NCBI GenBank assembly: GCA_017860295.1
Contig: JAFNAS010000018.1
Location: 55,426-119,425, forward strand
Reading direction: 5' to 3'
DNA length: 64,000 nt
DNA from: Bacteroidota bacterium
GTDB taxonomy: Bacteria > Bacteroidota > Bacteroidia > Bacteroidales > Paludibacteraceae
Below are positions 38,053 through 48,109 of the stretch, piece by piece (position 1 is the first letter of the stretch; each line of letters begins with the position of its first letter). Below the pieces are notes generated by a model that was not told where the DNA came from, ran no database searches, and saw nothing but the letters and a program-made list of their open reading frames with translations. A program made the position numbers and the translations under genes.

Positions 38053-39372
38053 TTATTTAGGCCAGTATTTATCAACTAATGTTTGCTTGATATTCACCTC
38101 TTCGGGTTTGAAATAGTTGGCAAACAAGCCCCAGGTTACGTTCAACATCTCTTCCGTTCCGATATTGACATCGATAGCCAGAATGTTTTCTGCATAATCT
38201 TTTCCGAAAGATAGTGTACGTTCGTCATAATTGGTAAGGTCGAACCCGTTTTCCAACTTTGTTTTTGCATTGGCAGCATCGGCAAACAGACGTACGGCAG
38301 CGTTCATTACCTGCGGATGGTCTTCGCGAGTTTTTTTGCCGATAACCAACTGTTTCAAACGCGACAACGAACGGAACGGATCCACAATAACTTTTCCAAT
38401 GTCCGAGTCACGGCGCAGGAACAACTGCCCTTCGGTGATATAACCGGTATTATCCGGAATAGCGTGTGTAATATCGCCTCCAGAAAGGGTTGTGACGGCA
38501 ATAATGGTGATAGAACCGCCATCAGGGAACTGTACCGCTTTTTCGTAGATCTTTGCCAAATCGGAATAGAGCGAACCCGGCATAGAGTCTTTCGAAGGAA
38601 TCTGATCCATACGGTTCGATACGATGGAAAGCGCATCGGCGTACAGCGTCATATCAGTCAGCAATACCAACACTTTTTCGTTATGATCCACTGCAAAATA
38701 TTCGGCAGCTGTCAGCGCCAGATCAGGAATCAATAAACGCTCTACCGGAGGGTTTTCGGTGGTGTTCACGAAACTCACGATACGGTCGAGAACTCCGGCA
38801 TTATTAAATACATTCTTGAAATAGAGGTAATCGTCGTTGGTCAGACCCATACCACCAAGCACGATTTTGTCGGCCTTGGCGCGCAGAGCCACATTTGCCA
38901 TTACCTGGTTGAACGGTTGATCCGGGTCGGCAAAGAACGGAATCTTCTGTCCCGACACCAACGTGTTATTCAGGTCGATGCCTGCAATACCGGTAGCGAT
39001 CAGCTCGGACGGCTGACGACGACGAACCGGGTTCACCGACGGACCGCCGATTTCACGTTCTTCCCCTTCAATCTCAGGCCCTCCGTCGATCGGATTTCCG
39101 AAGGCATTGAAGAAACGACCAGCCAACTGATTGCTGACTTTCAACGTCGGAGCTTTCCCCAAAAATACAATTTCGGCATTGGTCGGAATACCTTCCGTGC
39201 CTTCAAATACCTGCAGGGTGACATCTTCGCCCATAATTTTCACTACCTGAGCCAGCTTGCCATTCACGGTAGCCAGCTCTTCGTTGCCCACTCCTGAGGC
39301 TTTCAGCGAGCAGGTGGCTTTCGTTATCTGGGTGACCTTTGTGTATATTTTTTGAAATGCTTTTGTAGCCAT
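38053..39372 (-). CDS. V-type ATP synthase subunit B
   Basis: The regulatory head subunit of 439 residues. It has the family blocks LAGRFFNAFGNPIDGGPEI, GQKIPFFADPDQPFNQVMA, LALTAAEYFAVDHNEKVLVLLTDMT, MDQIPSKDSMPGSLYSDLAKIYE. There is no Walker A loop, as expected of the non-catalytic subunit. It forms the hexameric head with subunit A. Confidence 0.96.
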   Translation of the reverse strand: MATKAFQKIYTKVTQITKATCSLKASGVGNEELATVNGKLAQVVKIMGEDVTLQVFEGTEGIPTNAEIVFLGKAPTLKVSNQLAGRFFNAFGNPIDGGPEIEGEEREIGGPSVNPVRRRQPSELIATGIAGIDLNNTLVSGQKIPFFADPDQPFNQVMANVALRAKADKIVLGGMGLTNDDYLYFKNVFNNAGVLDRIVSFVNTTENPPVERLLIPDLALTAAEYFAVDHNEKVLVLLTDMTLYADALSIVSNRMDQIPSKDSMPGSLYSDLAKIYEKAVQFPDGGSITIIAVTTLSGGDITHAIPDNTGYITEGQLFLRRDSDIGKVIVDPFRSLSRLKQLVIGKKTREDHPQVMNAAVRLFADAANAKTKLENGFDLTNYDERTLSFGKDYAENILAIDVNIGTEEMLNVTWGLFANYFKPEEVNIKQTLVDKYWPK

Positions 39373-39417
39373 GATATTTGTATTTACAATTTTACAATTT
39401 ACGATTTATCCGAAACA

Positions 39418-41178
39418 TCACCGGGAAACGACTTCCGATGTCAGCATCTCTTTTAAAGTAGAGAGATGACTCTCAAACGCTTCGGATTGGTATTCGGAGT
39501 AGTTCATCTGCTTGCAAATATTGATTAAGCGTTTGAAATAATCCATTACATCGTTGAAGTTGCTGAAATCGAACTTGGTCCGGCAAATATCCATCACCAG
39601 ATTCAACATGAATTGCTGACGTTCGATCGGACATACAGAATCTATTTTATCAAAAGCATCTTGTTGAAGAATCACAAAATCAATCACTTCCGATTTCCAG
39701 AAGGCTACGTGATATTCAACCGGCACTCCGTCATCACCCAAAATATTGATCTGTTCCTGAATCTCTTTTCCCCGCTGCAGTAAGGTTTTCATTTCGTTCA
39801 CCTCCTTGGTCCAGTCCGGAGAGATTCGTTTGGCAATATATTCTTCAAATTCAGGATATTCTATGTATTTTGAGTAACTATCTATCGGGTTTACTGCCGG
39901 ATAACGTTTACGGTCGGCACGGGTTTGATCGAGTGCAAAGAAACAACGGGCCACTTTTTTGGTCGATTCGGTTACCGGTTCCTTCAGGTTACCACCAGCC
40001 GGCGATACCGTTCCGATAAAGGTAATAGAACCGGTCGATCCGTTGTTTAGATAGACATAACCGGCACGTCCGTAGAAGTTGGCGATAATAGCAGGTAAGT
40101 CCATCGGGAATGCGTCCTGACCCGGCAACTCTTCCAGACGGTTCGACATTTCACGCAGAGCCTGTGCCCAACGGGAGGTCGAGTCGGCCATCAGCAACAC
40201 CTTCAATCCCATCGAACGATAATATTCGGCAATGGTCATCGCCGTGTAAACCGAAGCTTCACGGGCGGCTACAGGCATGTTCGAGGTGTTTGCAATGATA
40301 ATGGTACGCTCCATCAGCTTACGACCGGTATGTGGGTCTTCCAGTTCCGGAAACTCTACGAAGATTTCCACCACTTCGTTGGCACGTTCACCACAGGCAG
40401 CCATAATCACGATATCGGCATCGGCCTGTTTGGAGATGGCGTGCTGCAATACTGTTTTTCCTGTTCCGAACGGGCCGGGAATAAATCCGGTACCTCCTTC
40501 AACAATAGGGTTGGCCGTATCGATGGTTCTTACGCCGGTTTCGAGCAAGCGGAAAGGACGGGGTTTTTCGGTATAACAGGTAATGGCTTTTTTTACCGGC
40601 CATTTCTGCGTCATGTTGAGTTCAATATCTTTGCCCTCACTGTCGGTGATAACGGCAACCTTATCCAGAATACGGTACTGACCCTTGGCAACAACCGATT
40701 TTACGGTGTATTTACCCTGAAAGGTGAATGGCACCATGATTTTGTGAGGCTGGAAATTTTCGTCTACTTCGCCCAGCCAGCTACCGGCAGCCACTACATC
40801 GCCCGGCTTTGCCAGCGGTTTGAAATCCCACAGCTTATCTTTATCGAGTGGGAATGTATATTCTCCACGCTTCAGGAAGACGCCCTCCATTTTGTCAAGG
40901 TCGTTCTGCAAACCATCGTAGTTACGCGACAGCAAACCCGGGCCAAGTGTTACCTCAAGCATGTGTCCCATAAATTCAGCTTCGGCACCCACCTGCAGTC
41001 CACGAGTGCTTTCAAACACCTGGGCATAAGCATTGTCACCGATAATTTTGATGACTTCCGCCATCAGTTTCGTATTTCCGGTTTCGATGTAACAAATTTC
41101 GTTCTGAGCAACAGGCCCATCCACGGCAATAATTACAAGGTTGGAAATAATGCCTTTAACTTTTCCTTTTGTTGACAT
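39418..41178 (-). CDS. V-type ATP synthase catalytic subunit A
   Basis: The catalytic head subunit of 586 residues. The Walker A loop is GPFGTGKTV; it also has the large non-homologous insert of about 90 residues before it (around KPLAKPGDVVAAGSWLGEV), CGERANEVVEIFVEFPEL and LMADSTSRWAQALREMSNRLEELPGQ. All catalytic motifs are present. Bacteroidales V-type enzymes are thought to couple to Na+ or H+; the sequence of A does not settle which. Confidence 0.97.
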   Translation of the reverse strand: MSTKGKVKGIISNLVIIAVDGPVAQNEICYIETGNTKLMAEVIKIIGDNAYAQVFESTRGLQVGAEAEFMGHMLEVTLGPGLLSRNYDGLQNDLDKMEGVFLKRGEYTFPLDKDKLWDFKPLAKPGDVVAAGSWLGEVDENFQPHKIMVPFTFQGKYTVKSVVAKGQYRILDKVAVITDSEGKDIELNMTQKWPVKKAITCYTEKPRPFRLLETGVRTIDTANPIVEGGTGFIPGPFGTGKTVLQHAISKQADADIVIMAACGERANEVVEIFVEFPELEDPHTGRKLMERTIIIANTSNMPVAAREASVYTAMTIAEYYRSMGLKVLLMADSTSRWAQALREMSNRLEELPGQDAFPMDLPAIIANFYGRAGYVYLNNGSTGSITFIGTVSPAGGNLKEPVTESTKKVARCFFALDQTRADRKRYPAVNPIDSYSKYIEYPEFEEYIAKRISPDWTKEVNEMKTLLQRGKEIQEQINILGDDGVPVEYHVAFWKSEVIDFVILQQDAFDKIDSVCPIERQQFMLNLVMDICRTKFDFSNFNDVMDYFKRLINICKQMNYSEYQSEAFESHLSTLKEMLTSEVVSR

Positions 41179-41224
41179 ATTATGCTATTGTTTTTATTTT
41201 TTATTCTACGTGGTAACCGGCAGG

Positions 41225-42064
41225 TTATTTCTCACTCGGGAACTGTACGCCACTTTTCAGTGTCTTAATCAGTTCGCGGAAAATAGCGGCTCCTGCCTCT
41301 TGTTTCAATGGTAGCCAACGCTCAATAATCTCCAGTTTCATCAGGTAAGCGGCAACTGCTTCGATGGTAAAATATTCGAATACCGTATTCTCTTCGATCC
41401 ATTGCCATTTCAGCAGGTCGACCTTCTTTTCACGCTCGAGCAGATTGTCTTCTTCGGCAATTCGTAAAACCTGATCAACCTCCGGGAAATAATCGCTTAC
41501 CCCGAAATCGCGTGCATGCGAAGTCTTTAATATAGTAGCCACCACGTTATCGCCTACAATAGACGATGGTATATCGAAATTGTATTTACGGCAGGTATAG
41601 GCGGTAAGCAAATTATTAATGTTCAAACAGAATTCGAACCATGCACTGACAAATTGATTTCCGCACCGTATGGCATCTTTATAGTAAAGCGACATCAGCT
41701 GGTCGTCCCACGACAGGTTGTCGAACAGCGGCTTCTCTTCCCAGTAGGCATAAGCAAAAGCGGGAAAATAGTCAGGGACGGAGTTGATTTTCGGATATTC
41801 CGTCTCTTTCAGAAGTGTCACCACCTCTTCAAACTGATCGGATGTAGAGGAGCCAAGCGGGTGCAAAGCGGCATCCCGGTCTTTGAGAAATACCAACCAA
41901 TTTAAAGCTTCGTAATACTGAAAGATATGACTTACAATAGCATAATCTTTCGTACTAAGTGTTTCTTGCAATATTTGGTGCAGTTCCTGCAGTTTGAGTG
42001 TCAGCTTGGCATCATCCGGCTGGATTTCTGGTAATCCGGCTATCAGGTAGTAATATTTGCTCAT
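41225..42064 (-). CDS. DUF2764 protein of the V-ATPase operon
   Basis: A soluble protein of 279 residues of the DUF2764 family, found next to V-ATPase genes in Bacteroidales. It is largely helical (YYYLIAGLPEIQPDDAKL at the start, then WFEFCLNINNLLTAYTCRKYNFD). The operon has no recognisable subunit C, so DUF2764 may be its counterpart linking rotor and shaft; this is inference from position and from the YYYLIAGLP start that recalls subunit C proteins. Confidence 0.85.
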   Translation of the reverse strand: MSKYYYLIAGLPEIQPDDAKLTLKLQELHQILQETLSTKDYAIVSHIFQYYEALNWLVFLKDRDAALHPLGSSTSDQFEEVVTLLKETEYPKINSVPDYFPAFAYAYWEEKPLFDNLSWDDQLMSLYYKDAIRCGNQFVSAWFEFCLNINNLLTAYTCRKYNFDIPSSIVGDNVVATILKTSHARDFGVSDYFPEVDQVLRIAEEDNLLEREKKVDLLKWQWIEENTVFEYFTIEAVAAYLMKLEIIERWLPLKQEAGAAIFRELIKTLKSGVQFPSEK

Positions 42065-42110
42065 TGTGTTACAAATTATGGTTTATCGGTTGCAAAAAAA
42101 GGATGGCAAC

Positions 42111-42701
42111 TTAAAACAACAATTCTACCAGTTTCGGGCGTAAAAATTCTTTGAAATATTCAGTAAATTCAGCCTCTCCAAAGGTGATTTTATATCCACC
42201 GGAGGCCGGTTGAACGGCAAAGTCGGCTTTAGCACCGTTCACCGCTTTGATGGTGATGCCTTTATTCAGAAGATCTTTAGCATTGGCAGAAAAATAGGCG
42301 GTTAGGGCTTCCGCGTCTTTTGCTTCGATAATAATTTGTTCTTTCTTTGCCCATTCCTGCGCAAAGGTGAGGATTACTTTTTGCATGAAAGCTTTATCAG
42401 CCACTGCAGCTTTGACCGATTCGTCGGCTATCTTACCATCAATCAAATTGGTAATCTCTGTTTTCAGAGCTTCTACCGATTGTTGAGCAAAAAGTTTTAA
42501 TTCGGAACGGGTATTTTTATCCAGCTCTTCGGCTTGCTTTTGCGCTTGCGCTACGATTGCTGCAGCATCGGCATTTGCCTTCTGAATAATTGCAGCAGCC
42601 TCATCTTTTGCATTGGATACGATGGTAGTGGCTTCATTTTTGCCTTTTTCGACGCCTTCGAGGTAAATTTTGTCGGTAAGTTCTTGCAGTGTTGAGTTCA
42701 T
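42111..42701 (-). CDS. V-type ATP synthase subunit E
   Basis: A peripheral stalk protein of 196 residues. The first half is an alanine-rich amphipathic helix (AAAIIQKANADAAAIVAQA), and the second half a small alpha/beta domain. It is the first gene of the operon. The start at 42701 follows a TACATTTG -7-like element 32 bases upstream. Confidence 0.9.
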   Translation of the reverse strand: MNSTLQELTDKIYLEGVEKGKNEATTIVSNAKDEAAAIIQKANADAAAIVAQAQKQAEELDKNTRSELKLFAQQSVEALKTEITNLIDGKIADESVKAAVADKAFMQKVILTFAQEWAKKEQIIIEAKDAEALTAYFSANAKDLLNKGITIKAVNGAKADFAVQPASGGYKITFGEAEFTEYFKEFLRPKLVELLF

Positions 42702-42733
42702 AATGCTGATTAATTTTTTTTGTGCTTCAACTG

Positions 42734-42741
42734 CAAATGTA
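42734..42741 (-). promoter_or_regulatory. -7 element of the V-ATPase operon
   Basis: TACATTTG on the minus strand, 32 bases before the ATG of subunit E. No clear -33 box at the usual spacing. Confidence 0.5.
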
Positions 42742-43072
42742 ATGGAATTATCAATAGGGTGTTACGACCTATTTAAATTGGGATTCCAATTTAACGTTAT
42801 TTTTAATTGCCCTAAACAACAAGTCAAGAATAAAAGCATTTGTTCACGAAAAGACGAAATTACAAAAACAAACACACAAAAACAAAATAACAACAAACAT
42901 ATTGACACTCCAAAGCCTCACAAAACAGACAAAGAGACAAATCACAAGACACTTTGAAGCACAATGTTTATTTTAAAAACAACAACATTTCCGATCTTTT
43001 ATACTTAACCTTTGTTTTTTTCCAGACTCCTGGCGTAAAGCTATTTGTTTTTTTTACACAACGCCAATAAAT
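42742..43072. other. Intergenic region with an A/C-rich stretch
   Basis: Between the V-ATPase promoter and the rpmH terminator. From about 42,800 to 42,960 the plus strand is strongly A and C rich with few G or T, many ACAAA-type runs, and no credible ORF. I see no RNA fold or repeat unit in it. Confidence 0.5.
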
Positions 43073-43116
43073 AAAAAAAGCGCGATCATTTCAATCGTAA
43101 TTGAAATGATCGCGCT
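43073..43116 (-). terminator. Terminator of rpmH
   Basis: A perfect 17-bp stem (43079-43095 with 43100-43116), loop CGTA, with a run of seven A on the left that gives the U tract on the minus strand. Confidence 0.9.
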
Positions 43117-43135
43117 CTCCAAAAAAAAGAGAAAC

Positions 43136-43291
43136 TTATTTCTTGTTAAATTCGGAAGAAACAGTCAACACTTTTCTGCCTTTTGCACGACGGGCAGCTA
43201 ATATGCGACGTCCGTTAGCCGTAGCCATACGTTCGCGGAAGCCATGTTTGTTTCTGCGTTTTGTGTTCGATGGTTGGAATGTTCTTTTCAT
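43136..43291 (-). CDS. rpmH: 50S ribosomal protein L34
   Basis: A ribosomal protein of 51 residues. It reads [20 protein letters not shown] and continues with [20 protein letters not shown] to EFNKK, matching L34 end to end. The small size means it is easily missed. It has its own promoter and terminator; dnaA and rnpA, often next to rpmH elsewhere, are not here. Confidence 0.98.
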   Translation of the reverse strand: MKRTFQPSNTKRRNKHGFRERMATANGRRILAARRAKGRKVLTVSSEFNKK

Positions 43292-43338
43292 TGCCGTAAT
43301 GTTTTATGTATTGTTTTTTATTCCTGTTTTCGGGGCAA

Positions 43339-43368
43339 CAAAGATACGGTTTTTTTTCTACATTCAAA
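43339..43368 (-). promoter_or_regulatory. Promoter of rpmH
   Basis: Minus strand TTTG (43365-43368), 18 bases, then perfect TATCTTTG (43339-43346), about 48 bases before the rpmH ATG. Confidence 0.75.
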
Positions 43369-43506
43369 CTATTCTACTGATTTTTATCATCAAAAGAATC
43401 TTCGGTCAATCCTTCTTCCTCAAATCCATTCGGCAACAACCGTATCGTTAGTTTTTTTTATAGAAAAGAATTACGGAATTTTTTCTTTAATACAAAGATA
43501 ATCAGC

Positions 43507-43514
43507 TACCTTTG
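43507..43514 (+). promoter_or_regulatory. -7 element of mdh
   Basis: TACCTTTG, about 55 bases before the mdh ATG. A second TATCTTTG lies on the opposite strand at 43493-43500, so divergent promoters may overlap here. Confidence 0.55.
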
Positions 43515-43569
43515 TTGTACTGAATTAAGTCTCATTCAAACTATTCATTAATTTATAAACTAAACAGTT

Positions 43570-44511
43570 ATGTCTAAAGTAACAGTAGTCGGAGCCGGTA
43601 ACGTAGGTGCTACCTGTGCGAACGTTCTGACGGTAAACGAAGTTGCGAGCGAAGTGGTTTTGCTCGATATTAAAGAAGGTGTTGCTGAAGGTAAAGCAAT
43701 GGACATCATGCAAACTCAACCCACATTGGGTTTTGCCACCAAAGTTGTCGGTGTAACCAGTGACTACAGCAAAACTGCTAATTCGGATGTTGTTGTGATC
43801 ACTTCTGGCCTTCCCCGCAAACCGGGTATGACTCGTGAAGAGTTGATCGGTGTCAATGCAGGTATTGTAAATTCGGTAGTTGCCAGCATCATCAAAGAAT
43901 CTCCTAAAGCTATCCTTGTCATTGTAAGTAACCCGATGGATACAATGACCTACCTGACTTTCAAAACCGCAGGTCTTCCCAAAAACCGCGTAATCGGTAT
44001 GGGTGGTGCTTTGGACAGTTCTCGTTTTACCTACTACCTGAGCCAGGCTCTCAGCACCAACGGCAACAACATCGAAGGTATGGTTATCGGCGGTCACGGC
44101 GATACCACCATGATTCCTTTGAAACGTCTTGCTAACTGCAAAGGTGTTGCCGTAAGCGAACTGCTTTCTGCCGAAGCTTTGGACAAAGTAGTCGCCGACA
44201 CAATGGTTGGTGGCGCTACCCTGACCAAATTGCTGGGCACTTCTGCATGGATGGCTCCGGGTGCTTCTGCTGCATTTCTGGTTAAATCTATCCTTAATGA
44301 CGAAAAACGCGTACTTCCTTGCTGCGTTTACCTCGAAGGCGAATATAAACACAACGATATCTGCATCGGCGTTCCTACCGTTATCGGCAAAAACGGCGTT
44401 GAAGCTATTATCGACGTTAAACTGACGGCTGACGAACAAGCTTTGTTCGACAAGAGCGCTGCTGCTGTCCAGGTAATGAACGACGTATTGAAAGAAATGA
44501 AACTGGTTTAA
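43570..44511 (+). CDS. mdh: Malate dehydrogenase (NAD-dependent)
   Basis: An enzyme of 313 residues of the LDH-like malate dehydrogenase type. It has the NAD loop GAGNVGATCANVL, the substrate-binding GLPRKPGMTREEL with arginines, VIGMGGALDSSRFTYYLS, and the active-site histidine in GGHGDTTMIP. Length and motifs are complete. In anaerobic Bacteroidales it serves the reductive malate to fumarate route. It has its own promoter and terminator. Confidence 0.97.
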   Translation: MSKVTVVGAGNVGATCANVLTVNEVASEVVLLDIKEGVAEGKAMDIMQTQPTLGFATKVVGVTSDYSKTANSDVVVITSGLPRKPGMTREELIGVNAGIVNSVVASIIKESPKAILVIVSNPMDTMTYLTFKTAGLPKNRVIGMGGALDSSRFTYYLSQALSTNGNNIEGMVIGGHGDTTMIPLKRLANCKGVAVSELLSAEALDKVVADTMVGGATLTKLLGTSAWMAPGASAAFLVKSILNDEKRVLPCCVYLEGEYKHNDICIGVPTVIGKNGVEAIIDVKLTADEQALFDKSAAAVQVMNDVLKEMKLV

Positions 44512-44534
44512 GCCGGTTTTACGGCATTCAAGTC

Positions 44535-44570
44535 AAAAGAGGCATCCCCGCATGGGTTGCCTCTTTTTTT
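44535..44570 (+). terminator. Terminator of mdh
   Basis: A 14-bp stem with one mismatch (44535-44548 with 44554-44567), then a run of T. Confidence 0.88.
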
Positions 44571-44652
44571 ATTGACAGCAGTTTCGTATCTATCCTGACA
44601 ACTCACCGTAGATGTAGAATCAAATATCACTTCAAAATAAACAGACCCCGGT

Positions 44653-44690
44653 ACATAAAAAAGCCGCTCTCGGAAATCAAGAGCGGCTTT
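44653..44690 (-). terminator. Terminator of secDF
   Basis: An 11-bp stem (44660-44670 with 44680-44690), with an A run on the left giving the U tract on the minus strand. It lies 19 bases after the secDF stop. Confidence 0.88.
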
Positions 44691-44709
44691 CATATTTTAC
44701 CAAACAGGC

Positions 44710-47700
44710 TTATGCCAGTTTCTTTTTTTGTTGTCTTTTAGCGTGCCAAACCTGTACATCGTAAGCGATGGTAGAAGCCACCAGAATAGATGAATAGGTA
44801 CCGGTTACAACACCAATCAGCAATGCGAATACAAACCCCCGGATCACATCGCCACCGAAGAGGAAGATAGCCAGCAATACCAAGATCACGCTCACCGTTG
44901 TGTTAATAGTACGACGCAAAGTATGGTTCATGGCATCATCCATCAACGAACTTATATCACGTTTCGGATACAATTTTATAAATTCTCGAATACGGTCGAA
45001 AATTACCACCGTATCGTTGATAGAGAATCCGATAACCGTCAATATCGCCGCAATAAACGCCTGATCGATTTCGAGCGAAAATGGCATAATACTGTAAAGC
45101 AACGAATAGAGGCCCAATACCACCAGTACATCATGAATCAACGAAACCAAAGCACCGATAGAAAAGGTATAGCTTGGAAAACGGAGGAAAATGTAAAGAG
45201 CAATGCCAAATACAGCCAGAATAATTGCCCAAACAGCAGCCACTTTTATATCTTCAGCCACAGCAGGTCCTACCTTTTGAGAACTTACAATATGTTTTTT
45301 TACAAACTGATCTCTGGTGATGTTACTACCCAACATAGGTTTTAGACTAGTGTAGAGCTTTGTTTCAATTTCATCATCCACCGAAGCCGAACGGTTAGCG
45401 ATTTCGTAATTTGTGGAAACACGAACCTCTTTTCCGCTGGTACCAATGGCAATTACATTAACATTTCCGCCGAATGTACCTTTCAGTGTGGTACGAAGAT
45501 TTTCTGCATCTACCGGTTGATTGAATGCAATCTGATAGTTACGTCCACCGCTAAAGTCAATACCCTGACTCAAGCCGCGTGTTGCCAAGGAACCGATACA
45601 GATTAAAAGCACAATACCGGAAACGATATACCATGTTTTACGCATACCGATGAAGTCGATATTCGGATGCAACAACCAATGTTTGGTCAAACGGGTAGTA
45701 AACGATATGTCGTCTCTGCCTTCTTTCTGCATAAACCATTCAAAGAAAATATGAGTAAGGAATACCATACAGAAGAAAGAGGTAATAATACCGATAATCA
45801 ATGTCGTGGCAAATCCTTTGATAGGACCGGTTCCGAATGCAAAGAGGATAATACCAACCAACAAGTGAGTTGCATTGGAGTCGACAATTGCAGACAAAGC
45901 GTGTTTATACCCATCAGCGATAGCCTTCCGCAGATTCTTGCCGGCCTCTTTTTCTTCGCGAATACGTTCGTTAATCAACACGTTGGCATCGACCGCAAAC
46001 CCAAGCGTTAGCACGATACCGGCAATACCCGGCATAGTAAGTACCGCTTTGAAGGATGCAAGGATCCCCATAATGAAGAGCACATTCAGTATCAGTGCTC
46101 CATTAGCTACTAAACCGGGAATCCAACCGTAGTAGAATACCATAAAGATCAGAATCAGGACAAATGCAATGACAAATGAGATAAGCCCCGCATTGATTGA
46201 CTTTTGACCCAACGAAGGACCTACATTGTCGGCCTGAACGATGTGTGCCGGAGCAGGCATACGACCCGATTTCAGCACGTTTGCTAAGTCTTTTGCCTCT
46301 TCAACGGTAAAGTGACCAGAGATCTGACTACGACCGCCGGTGATTTCCTGGTTAACAACCGGAGCAGAATAAACATAGTTATCAAGCACGATAGCAACGC
46401 ATTTGCCTACGTTTTGTTTGGTCAGGATAGCCCATGTGTTAGCTCCTTTGGAGTTCATGGTCATATCTACAATAGCGTTCGAACCGTACTGGCCGTAATC
46501 GTCTTTTGCATCGGTTACCACGTCACCCTGAAGCGCGGGACCCTGTTTGGTTGTACTCTTCAATGCGTACAGTTCAAAGAACTGACCTTGCTTATCGATC
46601 GCCTTCACACCCCATTTCAAAGAGAGATCGGACGGGAATTTACTACGAATTTGCGGGTTACGCAAGTAAGATCCGATAGTCGATGTATCGGCAGCGAGTG
46701 CCACACCAATACGGGGAGAGGTTCCCTGTGGTTCGATACCTTGCAAAAGAGCGAACAACGGATTTTTCTTTTTAAATTCGGCCAACTCTTTCTGGTTGCC
46801 TTTGCCATCCGCCGGTTTGTTGTCTTTTTTCTTGATCAAAGCAGCAAGCGAATCCTCTTTGGATGTACCTGCCGGCTTTTGAGCCTTAGCCTGTGCTGTT
46901 GTTTTGGCAGCATCTTTTGAAGGAGCGCCTACAACAGGAGCCACAGTATCGGTTTTTGCTTTACCGCCGTTTTCCAGCAATGCAGCAATCGAAGAGTTTG
47001 CTTCGGTCAACGCACCATAGATTTCGGCCACGTTGTATGTTTCCCAGAATTCGAGGTTAGCCGTTCCCTGAAGAAGCTTACGAACACGTTCCGGATCTTT
47101 CACACCGGGGAGTTCGACCAGAATACGACCCGATTTTTCGAGTTTCTGAATATTGGGCTGAACCACACCGAAGCGGTCGATACGGGTACGGAGTACGTTG
47201 AACGAATTGTTGATTGCACTTTCAACATCTTTCCGCAACACAACCATCACCTGTTCGTTGGTAGCGCTCAAAGGAATCTGATCTTTTTTGTCGTATGTGC
47301 TGAATATGGTAGACAGCTTCACATTCGGATCGAGTTCGAGGTAGGCATTCTTGAACAGTGTCAGGAAATCCGTCTGACTGGTAGCCTGACGTTGGATTGC
47401 CATATCGATGGCTTTGTTGAAATTTTGCGGTGGGTTGGGAACCGTCAGCGAACGGAGAATATCGGCTTGCGACACTTCCAACACTACGTTCATACCACCT
47501 TTCAAGTCAAGACCAAGGTTAATTTCCTTATCCATACACTCTTTGTAGGTATATCCGAACCACACCTTGGTAGGCGCAATGGAATCGAGATACCTTTTGT
47601 ACAGCGCGCTGTCCACTTCGTTTGTCCCGGGTTTCGTCGCAAATGCCAATGCAGCCTTATTATAATGGTTGGTTACAAAGCTGAATGACAAATAGAAGAA

Positions 47701-47754
47701 ACAGACAAGCAAAAGCAACACGGCTAGAACCTGAACAAATCCTTTGTTTTGCAT
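44710..47754 (-). CDS. secDF: Fused protein-export membrane protein SecDF
   Basis: A SecD-SecF fusion of 1,014 residues with twelve expected membrane helices, as in other Bacteroidota. The SecD half has the early LGLDLKGGMNVVLEV, the periplasmic P1 domain with VVLRKDVESAINNSFNVLRTRIDRFGV, GRSQISGHFTVEEAKDLANVL, and FAVDANVLINERIREE in its fourth helix; the SecF half starts near residue 655 with DFSGGRNYQIAF and contains VIGFSINDTVVIFDRIRE. An unusual Ala/Lys/Pro-rich low-complexity insert (about residues 265-320) splits P1. It uses the proton motive force to help pull proteins through SecYEG. Confidence 0.97.
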   Translation of the reverse strand: MQNKGFVQVLAVLLLLVCFFYLSFSFVTNHYNKAALAFATKPGTNEVDSALYKRYLDSIAPTKVWFGYTYKECMDKEINLGLDLKGGMNVVLEVSQADILRSLTVPNPPQNFNKAIDMAIQRQATSQTDFLTLFKNAYLELDPNVKLSTIFSTYDKKDQIPLSATNEQVMVVLRKDVESAINNSFNVLRTRIDRFGVVQPNIQKLEKSGRILVELPGVKDPERVRKLLQGTANLEFWETYNVAEIYGALTEANSSIAALLENGGKAKTDTVAPVVGAPSKDAAKTTAQAKAQKPAGTSKEDSLAALIKKKDNKPADGKGNQKELAEFKKKNPLFALLQGIEPQGTSPRIGVALAADTSTIGSYLRNPQIRSKFPSDLSLKWGVKAIDKQGQFFELYALKSTTKQGPALQGDVVTDAKDDYGQYGSNAIVDMTMNSKGANTWAILTKQNVGKCVAIVLDNYVYSAPVVNQEITGGRSQISGHFTVEEAKDLANVLKSGRMPAPAHIVQADNVGPSLGQKSINAGLISFVIAFVLILIFMVFYYGWIPGLVANGALILNVLFIMGILASFKAVLTMPGIAGIVLTLGFAVDANVLINERIREEKEAGKNLRKAIADGYKHALSAIVDSNATHLLVGIILFAFGTGPIKGFATTLIIGIITSFFCMVFLTHIFFEWFMQKEGRDDISFTTRLTKHWLLHPNIDFIGMRKTWYIVSGIVLLICIGSLATRGLSQGIDFSGGRNYQIAFNQPVDAENLRTTLKGTFGGNVNVIAIGTSGKEVRVSTNYEIANRSASVDDEIETKLYTSLKPMLGSNITRDQFVKKHIVSSQKVGPAVAEDIKVAAVWAIILAVFGIALYIFLRFPSYTFSIGALVSLIHDVLVVLGLYSLLYSIMPFSLEIDQAFIAAILTVIGFSINDTVVIFDRIREFIKLYPKRDISSLMDDAMNHTLRRTINTTVSVILVLLAIFLFGGDVIRGFVFALLIGVVTGTYSSILVASTIAYDVQVWHAKRQQKKKLA

Positions 47755-48109
47755 GTTTAACTATTTTAAATACATAAATTGATTGATAGATCTTTCATTT
47801 TATTTTGAGCCTGCAAATATAACGATTTTTTAATAAGCCGGAAATGAGTTAAAAAAGAAATTTCAGCGGTTCCGACGTTATTTATCGGGTTGATATATCG
47901 GCGAGTTTGGTGTGGAATAGTTAAGTTTGTAGCACTAACCGTTGTCAGGCGCCGACAGCAAAGAGATACCGGCATCAGGAACCATTCCTTTGCGAATGGC
48001 TCTGTAAAGACGATTTTCTCCAGTCAAAAAGTCACGAAAAGGATAACGCATCTCCACTTTTATCGTTACATTTGTCACTCAATTTTTAACTAAACCTTAC
48101 CCAATACTT
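47755..48109. other. 355-base divergent region (secDF / glnN)
   Basis: It holds a minus-strand TATATTTG (47814-47821) that may drive secDF and a plus-strand TACATTTG (48067-48074) about 36 bases before glnN. I see no RNA gene, repeat or ORF that I would support. Confidence 0.5.

Noticed and set aside
40330..41175. A 281-residue frame on the plus strand
   Set aside because: Opposite the V-ATPase A subunit; composition is that of an antisense frame.
43525..44439. A 304-residue frame on the minus strand
   Set aside because: It lies fully opposite mdh, which has every family motif; the open frame comes from codon bias of the real gene.
47766..47975. A 69-residue frame before secDF
   Set aside because: Sits over the promoter region and has no coding signs.
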